From Sulfuricurvum sp. (GTDB taxonomy: Bacteria; Campylobacterota; Campylobacteria; Campylobacterales; Sulfurimonadaceae): a DNA stretch of 39,228 bases. Of this stretch, positions 26,846-34,682 are shown in pieces. Position numbers and translations under genes: made by a program. Where the stretch lies: the NCBI RefSeq assembly GCF_023250475.1, contig NZ_JAHFAQ010000004.1:1-39228 (forward strand). Reading direction: 5' to 3'. The notes beneath the pieces are model-generated. The model did not search any database. It worked only from the letters and a program-made list of their open reading frames with translations, and had not been told where the DNA came from. The number at the start of each line of letters is the position of its first letter. Position 1 is the first letter of the stretch.

Positions 26846-28554
26846 TGTATAAAAAATTTGAAAACTATCTGCTTCTGATGCTCAACACCCCTTCCAAGAA
26901 AAAAAAGGTCTTATGGGGAACGCTCATTGCATTTATTATCGCCGTTGCCTTTATCCCGACCAAACTTGTTTTGGCCAAAATGCTTCCGGGCAAAAATAAT
27001 GACACCTACAGTATCTACATAGATTTGGCCAACGGCAGTTCGATTGAACAAACCCGACAAGTTAGCGAATGTGTCGTCGGAATTTTGCAAAACGAAAAAG
27101 AGGCATTGGATACCGAAGTATTTTTAGGAAGCGGTTCGCCGCTTGATTTTGCCGGACTGATTAAAGGGAGCCATTTCAAAAACAACGAAAATGTTGCCGA
27201 AGTGGTGGTCAATCTGACTAAAAAACATCATCGTGACGAACCATCGTACATGATGGTACAGCGTCTACGTCCGATTATCCAAAAAGAGTGCGGCAATCTC
27301 TATTCCCAAACCAATATCAAATTTGTTGAGCCTCCTGCCGGTCCTCCGACCATGGCGGCAATCGTTGCAGAAATCTACGGGAATAAAGCCGAAGGGATCC
27401 GTCATCTGAGTGAACGGGTTGAGGGGGGTTTCCATAAAACAAACGGACTTGTCGATATCGATATTATGCAAGATGAGATTTACAATAAATTTGAAGTGCG
27501 TGTCAACACCGATAAAATCACCAAATCGGGATTGGATGTCAAACACGTCAATGATATTTTGTATCTTGCGTTCGAGGGGATGGGAATTGCCGTCAAAAAT
27601 TCCCAAAGTGCAACCGATCAAATCCCTATTTTCCTGACATTATCGCCTGAGGGGAAAAAATTTGCCTCCCGTGACAAAACAGCGATTGAGATGAAACTCT
27701 CAAGCCTCAAACTCCTCAATCAAATGGGGATGATGGTTCCGATCACCGAAATCGTCGATATCGTTCCGGTGAAGTCCAATCCGATGATTATGACCAAAGA
27801 TCTCCACCAGATGTCCAATGTCGTAGCCGAAACCGATATGGTCTCACAGGTATACCCTTTGATGGCGGCACGCAATGTGATTCTCGATACCTTCAGTGAT
27901 GAATATGAGATTACCAAAACCGGATTGTTCAATCTCCAACTTGTCGATAAAAAAACCAAAGAGGTGTATGAGCTTAAATGGGACGGCGAGATGAAAGTAA
28001 CGTTGGATACCTTCGTCGATCTCGGCGGTGCGTTTATCGCGGCACTGATATTGATTTTTCTCCTGATGGTTGTCTATTACAAAAGTTTCGTCATTAGCGG
28101 AATTGTTTTATTAGGGAGTTTTCTCTCGATCATCGGGGTTATTTTCGGTCACTTTATTATGAATATCTTTACCGCCGATACGTTCTTTCTGACAGCAACG
28201 TCATTGATTGGATTCATCGCCTTGATCGGAATCAGTTCACGCAACTCGCTTCTGTTAATCGACTTTACCAAATCGTTGATGCTGGATAAAGGGATGCCTA
28301 AAAAAGAGGCGATCGCCTACGCGACCGCTACCCGTGCTAAGCCCATTTTCCTCACTGCAGCTGCGATTATACTTGCCTCAACCCTCTTAGCCAGTGATGC
28401 CGTTTTCGGAGGGCTTGGAGTTTCGCTGATTTTTGGTACAATAGCAGCAGTCATCGCGTCGCTCATTGTTGTTCCTGTTCTTATCGACAATTCCGATTTA
28501 GAACGTCATTTTAATTTTCATGAGCGTGAAGCGGTATCCATAATGGAGCCATAA
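26845..28554 (+). CDS. RND efflux permease, C-terminal half (separate ORF)
   Basis: A 569-residue protein equal to the second half of the permease. It has TM7 (about 23-45), the second periplasmic region (about 50-385) and TM8-TM12. TM10 carries ISSRNSLLLIDF, with R466 at the position of the AcrB proton-relay lysine. GGAG lies about 11 bases before the ATG, so it can be translated on its own as well as by coupling. Both halves keep their relay residues, which argues against advanced decay. Confidence 0.88.
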   Translation: MYKKFENYLLLMLNTPSKKKKVLWGTLIAFIIAVAFIPTKLVLAKMLPGKNNDTYSIYIDLANGSSIEQTRQVSECVVGILQNEKEALDTEVFLGSGSPLDFAGLIKGSHFKNNENVAEVVVNLTKKHHRDEPSYMMVQRLRPIIQKECGNLYSQTNIKFVEPPAGPPTMAAIVAEIYGNKAEGIRHLSERVEGGFHKTNGLVDIDIMQDEIYNKFEVRVNTDKITKSGLDVKHVNDILYLAFEGMGIAVKNSQSATDQIPIFLTLSPEGKKFASRDKTAIEMKLSSLKLLNQMGMMVPITEIVDIVPVKSNPMIMTKDLHQMSNVVAETDMVSQVYPLMAARNVILDTFSDEYEITKTGLFNLQLVDKKTKEVYELKWDGEMKVTLDTFVDLGGAFIAALILIFLLMVVYYKSFVISGIVLLGSFLSIIGVIFGHFIMNIFTADTFFLTATSLIGFIALIGISSRNSLLLIDFTKSLMLDKGMPKKEAIAYATATRAKPIFLTAAAIILASTLLASDAVFGGLGVSLIFGTIAAVIASLIVVPVLIDNSDLERHFNFHEREAVSIMEP

Positions 28555-28559
28555 AGTAA

Positions 28560-30371
28560 ATGTCCACTTTTGTACCGATTACCGTCGTCTCTCAAAATGT
28601 AGTACAAGATTTAAAAAAAGCTGCACTGGAACAGAGAGTTCCGGTTGATGCGCTGGATTTCGATTTATTCTCGTATGAAACCTATTTCAAAGAAACGACG
28701 GATGAAGAGTGGCAACGCCTTAGAGAGAGCGACCTCCTCTCTCAAACCACCGAAATAGAAGTACGCTCTCCCCATTTTCTCCTCCGCCAAGAGTATCAAA
28801 TCCATATCCGGTTGCAAAAACCCCACCCTTACCTCAATCTTAATTTTACGATTGCAACCGATAAAACCAAAAGCAAAGTGATTGTCATCATTGATCCAAC
28901 CTCAAAGATTCCCCTTAAAAAAGGGATTCAGGAGTGGATCAAAGAGGCTATTATCCGTAAAATGCTTCGACATGGTCTCCTTATCGGTCTTTATGATCAA
29001 GGGCTCGATCGTGAAATCAACCGCCTTATCATTAAAATACAGAAAGAGGGACCCCTCGCATTTTTGTATCGCTTAACGATCGGCGAATTTTTTCTCCCGA
29101 TTCTTCCGATCAATGACAAAGTGATCCTCCATTACAAAGAGGCAAACAAAACCAACAGTCTTATCGAAGGGGTCTCCCCCGGAGATTTGATTCTCGAATA
29201 TATTCTTCCGAAATACGGTCGTGACGGCCGTGCCTGTACCGGAGAGCATATAGCCGTTCCTGACCCGTCCACAAAATACGCAAACTACATTGTGATTGAT
29301 CCCGAAACCGTCCGAAGTGAACAAGATGAAGAGAGTATCCGCTTTTTTGCTTCCGTTTCAGGATTTGTTGAACGAAAACAAGGGATCATTTTTATTTCGC
29401 AAGAGCTTCAAATCGAATCGGCTAGTTTCAAAAAAACCGGTTCGATCGAAACCGGATTAGACAAAGATGTATCGCTGAAAATCAATAAAAAAATTTCCAG
29501 TGAAGATGCCGTCGGGATGGGAGTAAATATCGACGTTCTAAAGCTCGATGTAAGCGGAACCATTGGAAGTAACTCCAAAATCCAGGCATGTGAAGTCAAT
29601 ATCGGTGCACAAACGCATAAACGATCCCAGATCAATGTTTCAGAGATTGCAAATATTCATCTCCATCGCGGCAATCTTAAAGCCAAAGAGGCAAATATTA
29701 CCATTTTAGAAGCAGGGAAAGTGGAAGCCGATATCATCCGTATCCAGAAAATGATGGGAGGGGAGATTATCGCACGTGAAATTCACATCGATACCCTTTA
29801 TTCCAATGCCCGTGTAATTGCGCTTGAATCGATAACCATCCAAAATATTGAAGGGGATGGCAATAACCTGATTATTGATCCCCATGCCATTGAGAGTTAT
29901 CATGACAAAATTACAGAGTTAGAGATAACTATACGGGATAAAACGTCCCGTTTGCAGATAGAGAGTAAAGAGTTTATTGCTCGAAAACTCACACTTAAAG
30001 AAAAAAGTGCCCGTATCAAGGAAATCCAAGAACGGGTTCTGGTGAAACAAAAAAAAGGGGAACTCCCTTTAAAAGCCGATCTTGTCAGATTGCAACAATA
30101 CAAAGCTGAATCCGAATCTCTTCATGAATTTGCCGAGAAACTCAAAGAGGTAGAAACCGATATCCAACTTATCGGAGAAAAACTGGAGCAACTCTACGAA
30201 GCCGATCTTCACGCTATCATTACCCACTACGGAGTCTATAACGGACATAGCCGGATACTCTTTATAGACCCGAAAACTCATCAGGAGCATAGTATTTCTC
30301 CTGAAGGAAAAGTGACCAAAGTCCGGTTAAAAAAAGAGAATGATGAGAAGAAATTTCAATTGGAATCGTAA
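28560..30371 (+). CDS. FapA-like DUF342 protein
   Basis: A 603-residue cytoplasmic protein. An N-terminal divergent region (1-200) precedes the DUF342/FapA core, where SPGDLILEYILPKYGRDGR corresponds to the usual GxxG entry. A repetitive beta-helix (about 280-440) has isoleucine and valine at regular spacing. A long charged coiled coil spans about 450-545. FapA proteins are linked to flagellar assembly and polar localisation in some bacteria; the biochemical role is unclear. It starts 5 bases after the RND gene, an unexpected partner for an efflux operon. Confidence 0.85.
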   Translation: MSTFVPITVVSQNVVQDLKKAALEQRVPVDALDFDLFSYETYFKETTDEEWQRLRESDLLSQTTEIEVRSPHFLLRQEYQIHIRLQKPHPYLNLNFTIATDKTKSKVIVIIDPTSKIPLKKGIQEWIKEAIIRKMLRHGLLIGLYDQGLDREINRLIIKIQKEGPLAFLYRLTIGEFFLPILPINDKVILHYKEANKTNSLIEGVSPGDLILEYILPKYGRDGRACTGEHIAVPDPSTKYANYIVIDPETVRSEQDEESIRFFASVSGFVERKQGIIFISQELQIESASFKKTGSIETGLDKDVSLKINKKISSEDAVGMGVNIDVLKLDVSGTIGSNSKIQACEVNIGAQTHKRSQINVSEIANIHLHRGNLKAKEANITILEAGKVEADIIRIQKMMGGEIIAREIHIDTLYSNARVIALESITIQNIEGDGNNLIIDPHAIESYHDKITELEITIRDKTSRLQIESKEFIARKLTLKEKSARIKEIQERVLVKQKKGELPLKADLVRLQQYKAESESLHEFAEKLKEVETDIQLIGEKLEQLYEADLHAIITHYGVYNGHSRILFIDPKTHQEHSISPEGKVTKVRLKKENDEKKFQLES

Positions 30372-30536
30372 GCCATTCCTTTTGGATTGATCATTAATCA
30401 GACAAAACGATAAATATTAGTCATAAAATAAGATTAGATGATCAAAATTTAATCATTATTCCTTCCTCATTCCCACCTATTGCTTCTTATACTGTCACTG
30501 TTATTTAACCTAACTCTTTATTTCGCAGGAACCACG
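30372..30536. other. 165-base AT-rich gap upstream of the cache-CheW gene
   Basis: It holds TTGATCAT (30387-30394), TCAGACAAAA (30398-30407) and a second TGATCA within GATGATCAAAATT near 30438. The first two words recur upstream of narK. No clear sigma70 promoter was identified. An in-frame TTG at 30480 has no ribosome site. Confidence 0.4.
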
Positions 30537-33032
30537 ATGCAACGCAACCACCTCATCAACTATATGTCCGATGTTCAAAATTTTGAAAAGAACATGAGTA
30601 CCCTATCGGGTAAGTGGGATTTACTTACTCTACTAGGCTCGATGTCCAATATCGGCATGGATACGAGTGAAACACGAAAAGCTTTTGAGGACTTGCTTGA
30701 TGAGCCTCTGTTGCGCCTTATTGAAGAGACCTTTAACAAAAGTCTCAATGAACTCGAGTCCAAAGCACAGACGGCAATCGATATCCTGATCCGCAACCTT
30801 TTCGAACGTACCGCCGATATCGGATTCCTCGCAACGGACGATGATATTCGCGATTATCTCCTCTTTTTACACTCTGCCGATATGTCGGCATCCGAAGAGA
30901 TGCGCGAAATCAAAATCAAGAAAAAAGAGGCTCTTACCGGACGTTTTAGAGAATATGTCGCTAAATACAGTGTTTATGAAAATATTATCCTTCTCGATAC
31001 CAAAGGAAAAGTGCTCGTACAGCTCGATAGTGCCAATCCGATCACCCACTCTAAAGATCCTCTGATTCAAGAGTCCCTGCATACGTATCAAGGATATGTC
31101 GAAACCTTTTCTTCCAGCGATCTGACGCACCAAAAACCTTCGCTCATCTACTCTTACCGTGTCAGCAACCCCGAAACCGAAGAGCCGTTGGGGGTACTGT
31201 GCCTTATTTTTCGGTTTGAAAATGAACTTCAAAGCATTTTTCGAAAACTGACCCGTGAAAATCCGTATATTGCACTGGAACTTCTCAGCCCCGACGGAGA
31301 CGTTATCGCTTCATCATCCGCACACCACGTGCCGGTAGGGTCCTATTTGTCTCCGCGCAATAATGCCGATCATCAAACCTACTATGCCGGATTCGAATAT
31401 CTTTACCAAGCGGTAAAAACGACTGGGTATCAAGGGTATAACGGGACGGGATGGATCGGACATGCGATGGTCCCTTTACATCTGGCATTTCGTTCCTCGT
31501 CACGCCCTTCGTTTCTTAAAAACGAGCTCTTTGATTCAGTCGCGAACGCCAAAGTCTACTATCCGCAAGAGCTCAAAGATATTTTGGAAAAAGCGAAAAA
31601 AATCCAAAGCGAACTCGATATTACCGTCTGGAACGGTAATGTCCAAATCGCCAATGCGATCGGTCACGAAAGCCCATTTACCAAAGCCCTCCTCTCTGAA
31701 ATATCGAAAACCGGAGAAGAGACCAAGAGGGTTTTTGATCATACCGTTGCCAATCTCAATTCGGCCATGATGGTGCAGTATCTTGAAGATTTAAAATTTC
31801 AATCCTCTCTTGCTATCGACATCATGGACCGTAACCTGTATGAACGGGCGAATGATTGCCGCTGGTGGGCTTTGACGACAACCTTTCGGGAGTGTTTATC
31901 CCATATCAATGTCAGCGAAGAGTATCGTGAAAAGATGAACTCCATATTGGGATACATCAACAACCTCTATACCGTTTACAGCGCTATGTTCATTTACGAT
32001 CGTGAGGGGACCATCGTATCGGTTTCGAATCCGTCCGATAATGGTATCATCGGAAAAAAAGTGGGATATTCATGGGCAATGGAGACCCTGGATCTCAAAA
32101 CGACTCAAGAGTATGTGGTATCGACATTCGAACCGAGTCCTTATTATTCCGGCCGTTCAACCTATGTCTATAATGCCTGTATCCGTAATTTTAACGAAGA
32201 AAATGTCGGCGGAATCGGGATTGTCTTTGATGCCGAGTCTCAGTTTGAAGCAATGCTGAACGATACGCTCCCGAAAGACGAACACCATGAGATCCCGGAG
32301 GGGATGTTTGCCCTTTTTATCGATCGCAGCGGCCGTGTCATCTCTACCACTACCGCTCTAATCCGTGTAGGAGATGTGCTTAATCTCCCGGTAAGTGTTT
32401 TGGAACTCACACCGGGGCAAAGCGATGCGCAAATCATCCCTTTCGGGGGGGTCTATTACGCACTCGGAGCAACCTGCTCCAACGGGTACCGCGAATACAA
32501 ACAAAGCGACGGGTACGACAATGACATTATTGCCCTCCTCTACCGTCCTATCGGAGAAGTTCAAGCGATTGAAGCTGAGACTCCGCTCCAACGGGTCTAT
32601 ACCTATCCAAAAGCGAACGGAACCGAAGAGACATCCGAAATTTCAACCTTTTTCGTCGGCGGATCGCTTTTTGCGGTCGAATCTAAAAATGTCGTCTGTT
32701 CACTCGCCCATCAAGAGCTTACCTCGATACTCCACGCAAGCGAATACAATCTGGGGGTCATCAGTTATGACAAACGGATGGTAAGTGTTATTTCCCTAGC
32801 CAAATTGCTCGGTATGGAGAAAAAATACGACAAAGAGAGCGATACCATCATCCTCGTCAAAGCGGTTATCGAAAAGCAGGTTGTCTATCTCGGATTTGCC
32901 GTCGATGCAATCTACAGCAGCCCAGAGATTCCGCTTCGCTCGATCAGTCAATACAGCAATGTCTTGAAAAATGAAAATTCATTGACCAAAGCCGTTATTA
33001 TCCCAGACAATGCCGAAGATTTCGGAAACTAA
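30537..33032 (+). CDS. Double cache-module sensor fused to C-terminal CheW domain
   Basis: An 831-residue protein from ATG 30537 (AGGAA 6 bases upstream). Two copies of one sensory module are visible. Module A (about 60-380) has AIDILIRNLFERTADIGFLA and module B (about 410-690) has AIDIMDRNLYERANDCRWWA. Each continues into cache/PAS-like sheets (IILLDTKGKVLVQL; MFIYDREGTIVSVS). Residues about 700-831 are CheW-like (FFVGGSLFAVES, GVISYDKRMVSVISLAKLLG, YLGFAVDAIYSSPEI). There is no MCP signalling helix, HAMP or clear membrane span. It could be a cytoplasmic ligand-responsive coupling protein for a chemosensory array. The last CheW strand and helix seem to lie past the stop (33033-33116). Confidence 0.75.
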   Translation: MQRNHLINYMSDVQNFEKNMSTLSGKWDLLTLLGSMSNIGMDTSETRKAFEDLLDEPLLRLIEETFNKSLNELESKAQTAIDILIRNLFERTADIGFLATDDDIRDYLLFLHSADMSASEEMREIKIKKKEALTGRFREYVAKYSVYENIILLDTKGKVLVQLDSANPITHSKDPLIQESLHTYQGYVETFSSSDLTHQKPSLIYSYRVSNPETEEPLGVLCLIFRFENELQSIFRKLTRENPYIALELLSPDGDVIASSSAHHVPVGSYLSPRNNADHQTYYAGFEYLYQAVKTTGYQGYNGTGWIGHAMVPLHLAFRSSSRPSFLKNELFDSVANAKVYYPQELKDILEKAKKIQSELDITVWNGNVQIANAIGHESPFTKALLSEISKTGEETKRVFDHTVANLNSAMMVQYLEDLKFQSSLAIDIMDRNLYERANDCRWWALTTTFRECLSHINVSEEYREKMNSILGYINNLYTVYSAMFIYDREGTIVSVSNPSDNGIIGKKVGYSWAMETLDLKTTQEYVVSTFEPSPYYSGRSTYVYNACIRNFNEENVGGIGIVFDAESQFEAMLNDTLPKDEHHEIPEGMFALFIDRSGRVISTTTALIRVGDVLNLPVSVLELTPGQSDAQIIPFGGVYYALGATCSNGYREYKQSDGYDNDIIALLYRPIGEVQAIEAETPLQRVYTYPKANGTEETSEISTFFVGGSLFAVESKNVVCSLAHQELTSILHASEYNLGVISYDKRMVSVISLAKLLGMEKKYDKESDTIILVKAVIEKQVVYLGFAVDAIYSSPEIPLRSISQYSNVLKNENSLTKAVIIPDNAEDFGN

Positions 33033-33116
33033 ATGATCTCGATCCTCGACATACCCAAAATCTATGGACAGCTGATCCAGCCATACGCTCGCCCCTTGCA
33101 TAAAGTGATGGCATAA
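33033..33116 (+). pseudogene. In-frame continuation of the CheW domain beyond the TAA
   Basis: Directly after the stop at 33030-33032, and in the same frame, 27 codons starting with ATG encode MISILDIPKIYGQLIQPYAR and seven more residues before a second TAA (33114-33116). MISILDIPKIYGQL looks like the terminal strand and helix of a CheW domain (compare the usual hhhLDh-x-hh pattern), which the upstream product lacks. It may be the cut-off end of the gene, a re-initiated mini-protein or a readthrough extension. Confidence 0.5.
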
Positions 33117-33126
33117 CACTCTTTTC

Positions 33127-33144
33127 GGAGGCCTTCTTGCCTCC
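33127..33144 (+). terminator. Perfect 6-bp hairpin downstream of the cache-CheW gene
   Basis: GGAGGC (33127-33132) and GCCTCC (33139-33144) enclose a 6-base loop, 10 bases past the second stop. No T run follows, so it is at best a partial terminator. The rest of 33145-33298 is AT-rich upstream DNA for narK. Confidence 0.3.
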
Positions 33145-33241
33145 TATAGATCGCTTTATATCCTTCAAACTGCTCATAAATACGTTCATCCCACGGTAAT
33201 ATCCCATGTTGGTTATTTTTTAATCATATATAAATTACTTT

Positions 33242-33278
33242 TTGATCATATTGTTGACTATAATTATTTCAGACAAAA
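33242..33278 (+). promoter_or_regulatory. narK upstream region with TATAAT and shared words
   Basis: TATAAT lies at 33259-33264, about 35 bases before the ATG; TTACTT at 33235-33240 is a poor -35 with 18-base spacing. TTGATCAT (33242-33249) and TCAGACAAAA (33269-33278) flank it and recur before the cache-CheW gene, so they are candidate regulator sites. Confidence 0.45.
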
Positions 33279-33298
33279 AAATCTTAAAAGGAGACGCT

Positions 33299-34576
33299 AT
33301 GAAATTTGGCGCTTTAAAAAAAGAGGGACACTGGCCGACACTGCTCGCCGCATTCCTCTATTTTGACTTTAGTTTTATGATGTGGACGATGTTGGGGCCT
33401 CTTGCTACCGAGATCAACGAGTCTTTAACCTCTAGAGGCTTTGCGATGAATGACGATCAGACCGCTACTCTTTTGGCAGTTCCGGTACTCGCCGGAGCTA
33501 TATTACGTCTGGTATTGGGAATATTCGTCGATAAATTTGGTCCGAAAAAGACCGCTTTAGTTTCCCAAAGTATTGTTATCGCTACATTGTTTTATGGGTT
33601 CTTCGCGGCAGCGTCGATCACGTATGATCAGTTATTGTGGGTAGCATTAGGACTCGGATTCGCCGGTGCATCGTTTGCCGTAGCACTGCCTCAAGCAGGA
33701 CAATGGTATCCGCCTCGTCTGCAAGGGACAGTTTTAGGTATTGCGGGTGCCGGGAATATCGGTGTTGTTATCGACTTTTTGTTTGCCCCGAAGATAGCTG
33801 AAATTTGGGGATGGCCATCGGTATTTCTCGTCGGAGCCGTATTATCGTTTGTCGTTTTATTCGCCTATATGTTTCTGGCTAAAGATGCTCCCGCATCGGT
33901 CTATAAACCCAATCCAAAGAAGCTTGGGGATTACCTGAAACTGCTGCGCGATCGCGATACCTGGTGGTTTAATCTCTTTTACGCAGTGAGCTTCGGCGGA
34001 TTTATCGGCTTTGCCAATTACATGAAAGTCTATTTGATGAACACCTACCAAGCGGATATGTCAACGTTTGGGATTAACGTCATGGAGGAGGGAAACGTGA
34101 AAGTCATTGCAGGCTATTTCGGAGCACTGTGTATCTTTGCCGGTGCCTTGCTGCGTCCAGTCGGAGGAGCCATTGCCGATAAAATGGGGGGGATTAAATC
34201 ACTTTATGTGTTTTACGGTAGTATCATCGTTTTAGCACTGATCAGTGCGTTCGTCAGCTTGCCGTTTTGGGCAGCAATTCTTGTAATGTTTCTCATTATG
34301 GCGAATCTGGGAATGGCTAACGGCTCAGTATTTCAGCTCGTACCGCAGCGTTTCGGTAAAGATATCGGTGTTATGACGGGTCTGATCGGTATGGCCGGAG
34401 GTCTAGGCGGAACGGCTCTGATCAAAACTTTCGGTTGGTCACAAAGTGCATTTGATGGCTATGCTGCGGGATTTGTGATCTTTGCAGTGATGACGGTGAT
34501 CGCCCTATCGGGAATCAGTTTAGTCAAAACCCGTTGGCGTACGACATGGGGTGCGGTTTCGGGGGCACGGATATAA
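33299..34576 (+). CDS. narK: Nitrate/nitrite transporter, NarK/NasA type (MFS)
   Basis: A 425-residue, 12-span MFS transporter. Both nitrate-porter signatures are present: GIAGAGNIGVVIDF in TM5 and GLIGMAGGLGGTALI in TM11. The substrate arginines are R70 (AILRLVLG) and R286 (ALLRPVGG), matching R89 and R305 of E. coli NarK as I recall them. The MFS loop is GIFVDKFGPKK. The ATG at 33299 has AAAGGAG upstream; an in-frame TTG at 33242 overlaps the promoter. Neighbouring cobA and nirA point to nitrate or nitrite uptake for assimilation. Confidence 0.93.
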   Translation: MKFGALKKEGHWPTLLAAFLYFDFSFMMWTMLGPLATEINESLTSRGFAMNDDQTATLLAVPVLAGAILRLVLGIFVDKFGPKKTALVSQSIVIATLFYGFFAAASITYDQLLWVALGLGFAGASFAVALPQAGQWYPPRLQGTVLGIAGAGNIGVVIDFLFAPKIAEIWGWPSVFLVGAVLSFVVLFAYMFLAKDAPASVYKPNPKKLGDYLKLLRDRDTWWFNLFYAVSFGGFIGFANYMKVYLMNTYQADMSTFGINVMEEGNVKVIAGYFGALCIFAGALLRPVGGAIADKMGGIKSLYVFYGSIIVLALISAFVSLPFWAAILVMFLIMANLGMANGSVFQLVPQRFGKDIGVMTGLIGMAGGLGGTALIKTFGWSQSAFDGYAAGFVIFAVMTVIALSGISLVKTRWRTTWGAVSGARI

Positions 34577-34578
34577 TG

Positions 34579-34662
34579 CGTCATCCTGAACTTGATTCAG
34601 GATCTAAGATTGCGGATCAAGTCCGCAATGACAGAACTTTGCCTTCCTTCGCGGGAATGACG
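34579..34662. repeat. 84-bp REP-like palindromic element
   Basis: The terminal inverted repeat CGTCAT (34579-34584) / ATGACG (34657-34662) encloses two perfect stem-loops. These are ATCCTGAA/TTCAGGAT (34583-34603) and ATTGCGGA/TCCGCAAT (34609-34629), each with a 5-base loop. A weaker TTCC...GGAA stem follows near TTCGCGGGAATGACG. The wording resembles dispersed GTCATxCCxG...CGGGAATGAC repeats common in proteobacterial chromosomes. It fills most of the narK-kinase gap. Confidence 0.7.
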
Positions 34663-34682
34663 ATGCTATAAAGGTTCATTCT

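Noticed and set aside
32998-33207. Minus-strand 69-codon frame across the end of the cache-CheW gene
   Set aside because: No family likeness or ribosome site, and it overlaps the in-frame CheW continuation, which explains the sequence better.
33242-33298. TTG start for narK
   Set aside because: It overlaps the putative -10 region, and ATG 33299 has a strong AAAGGAG site.
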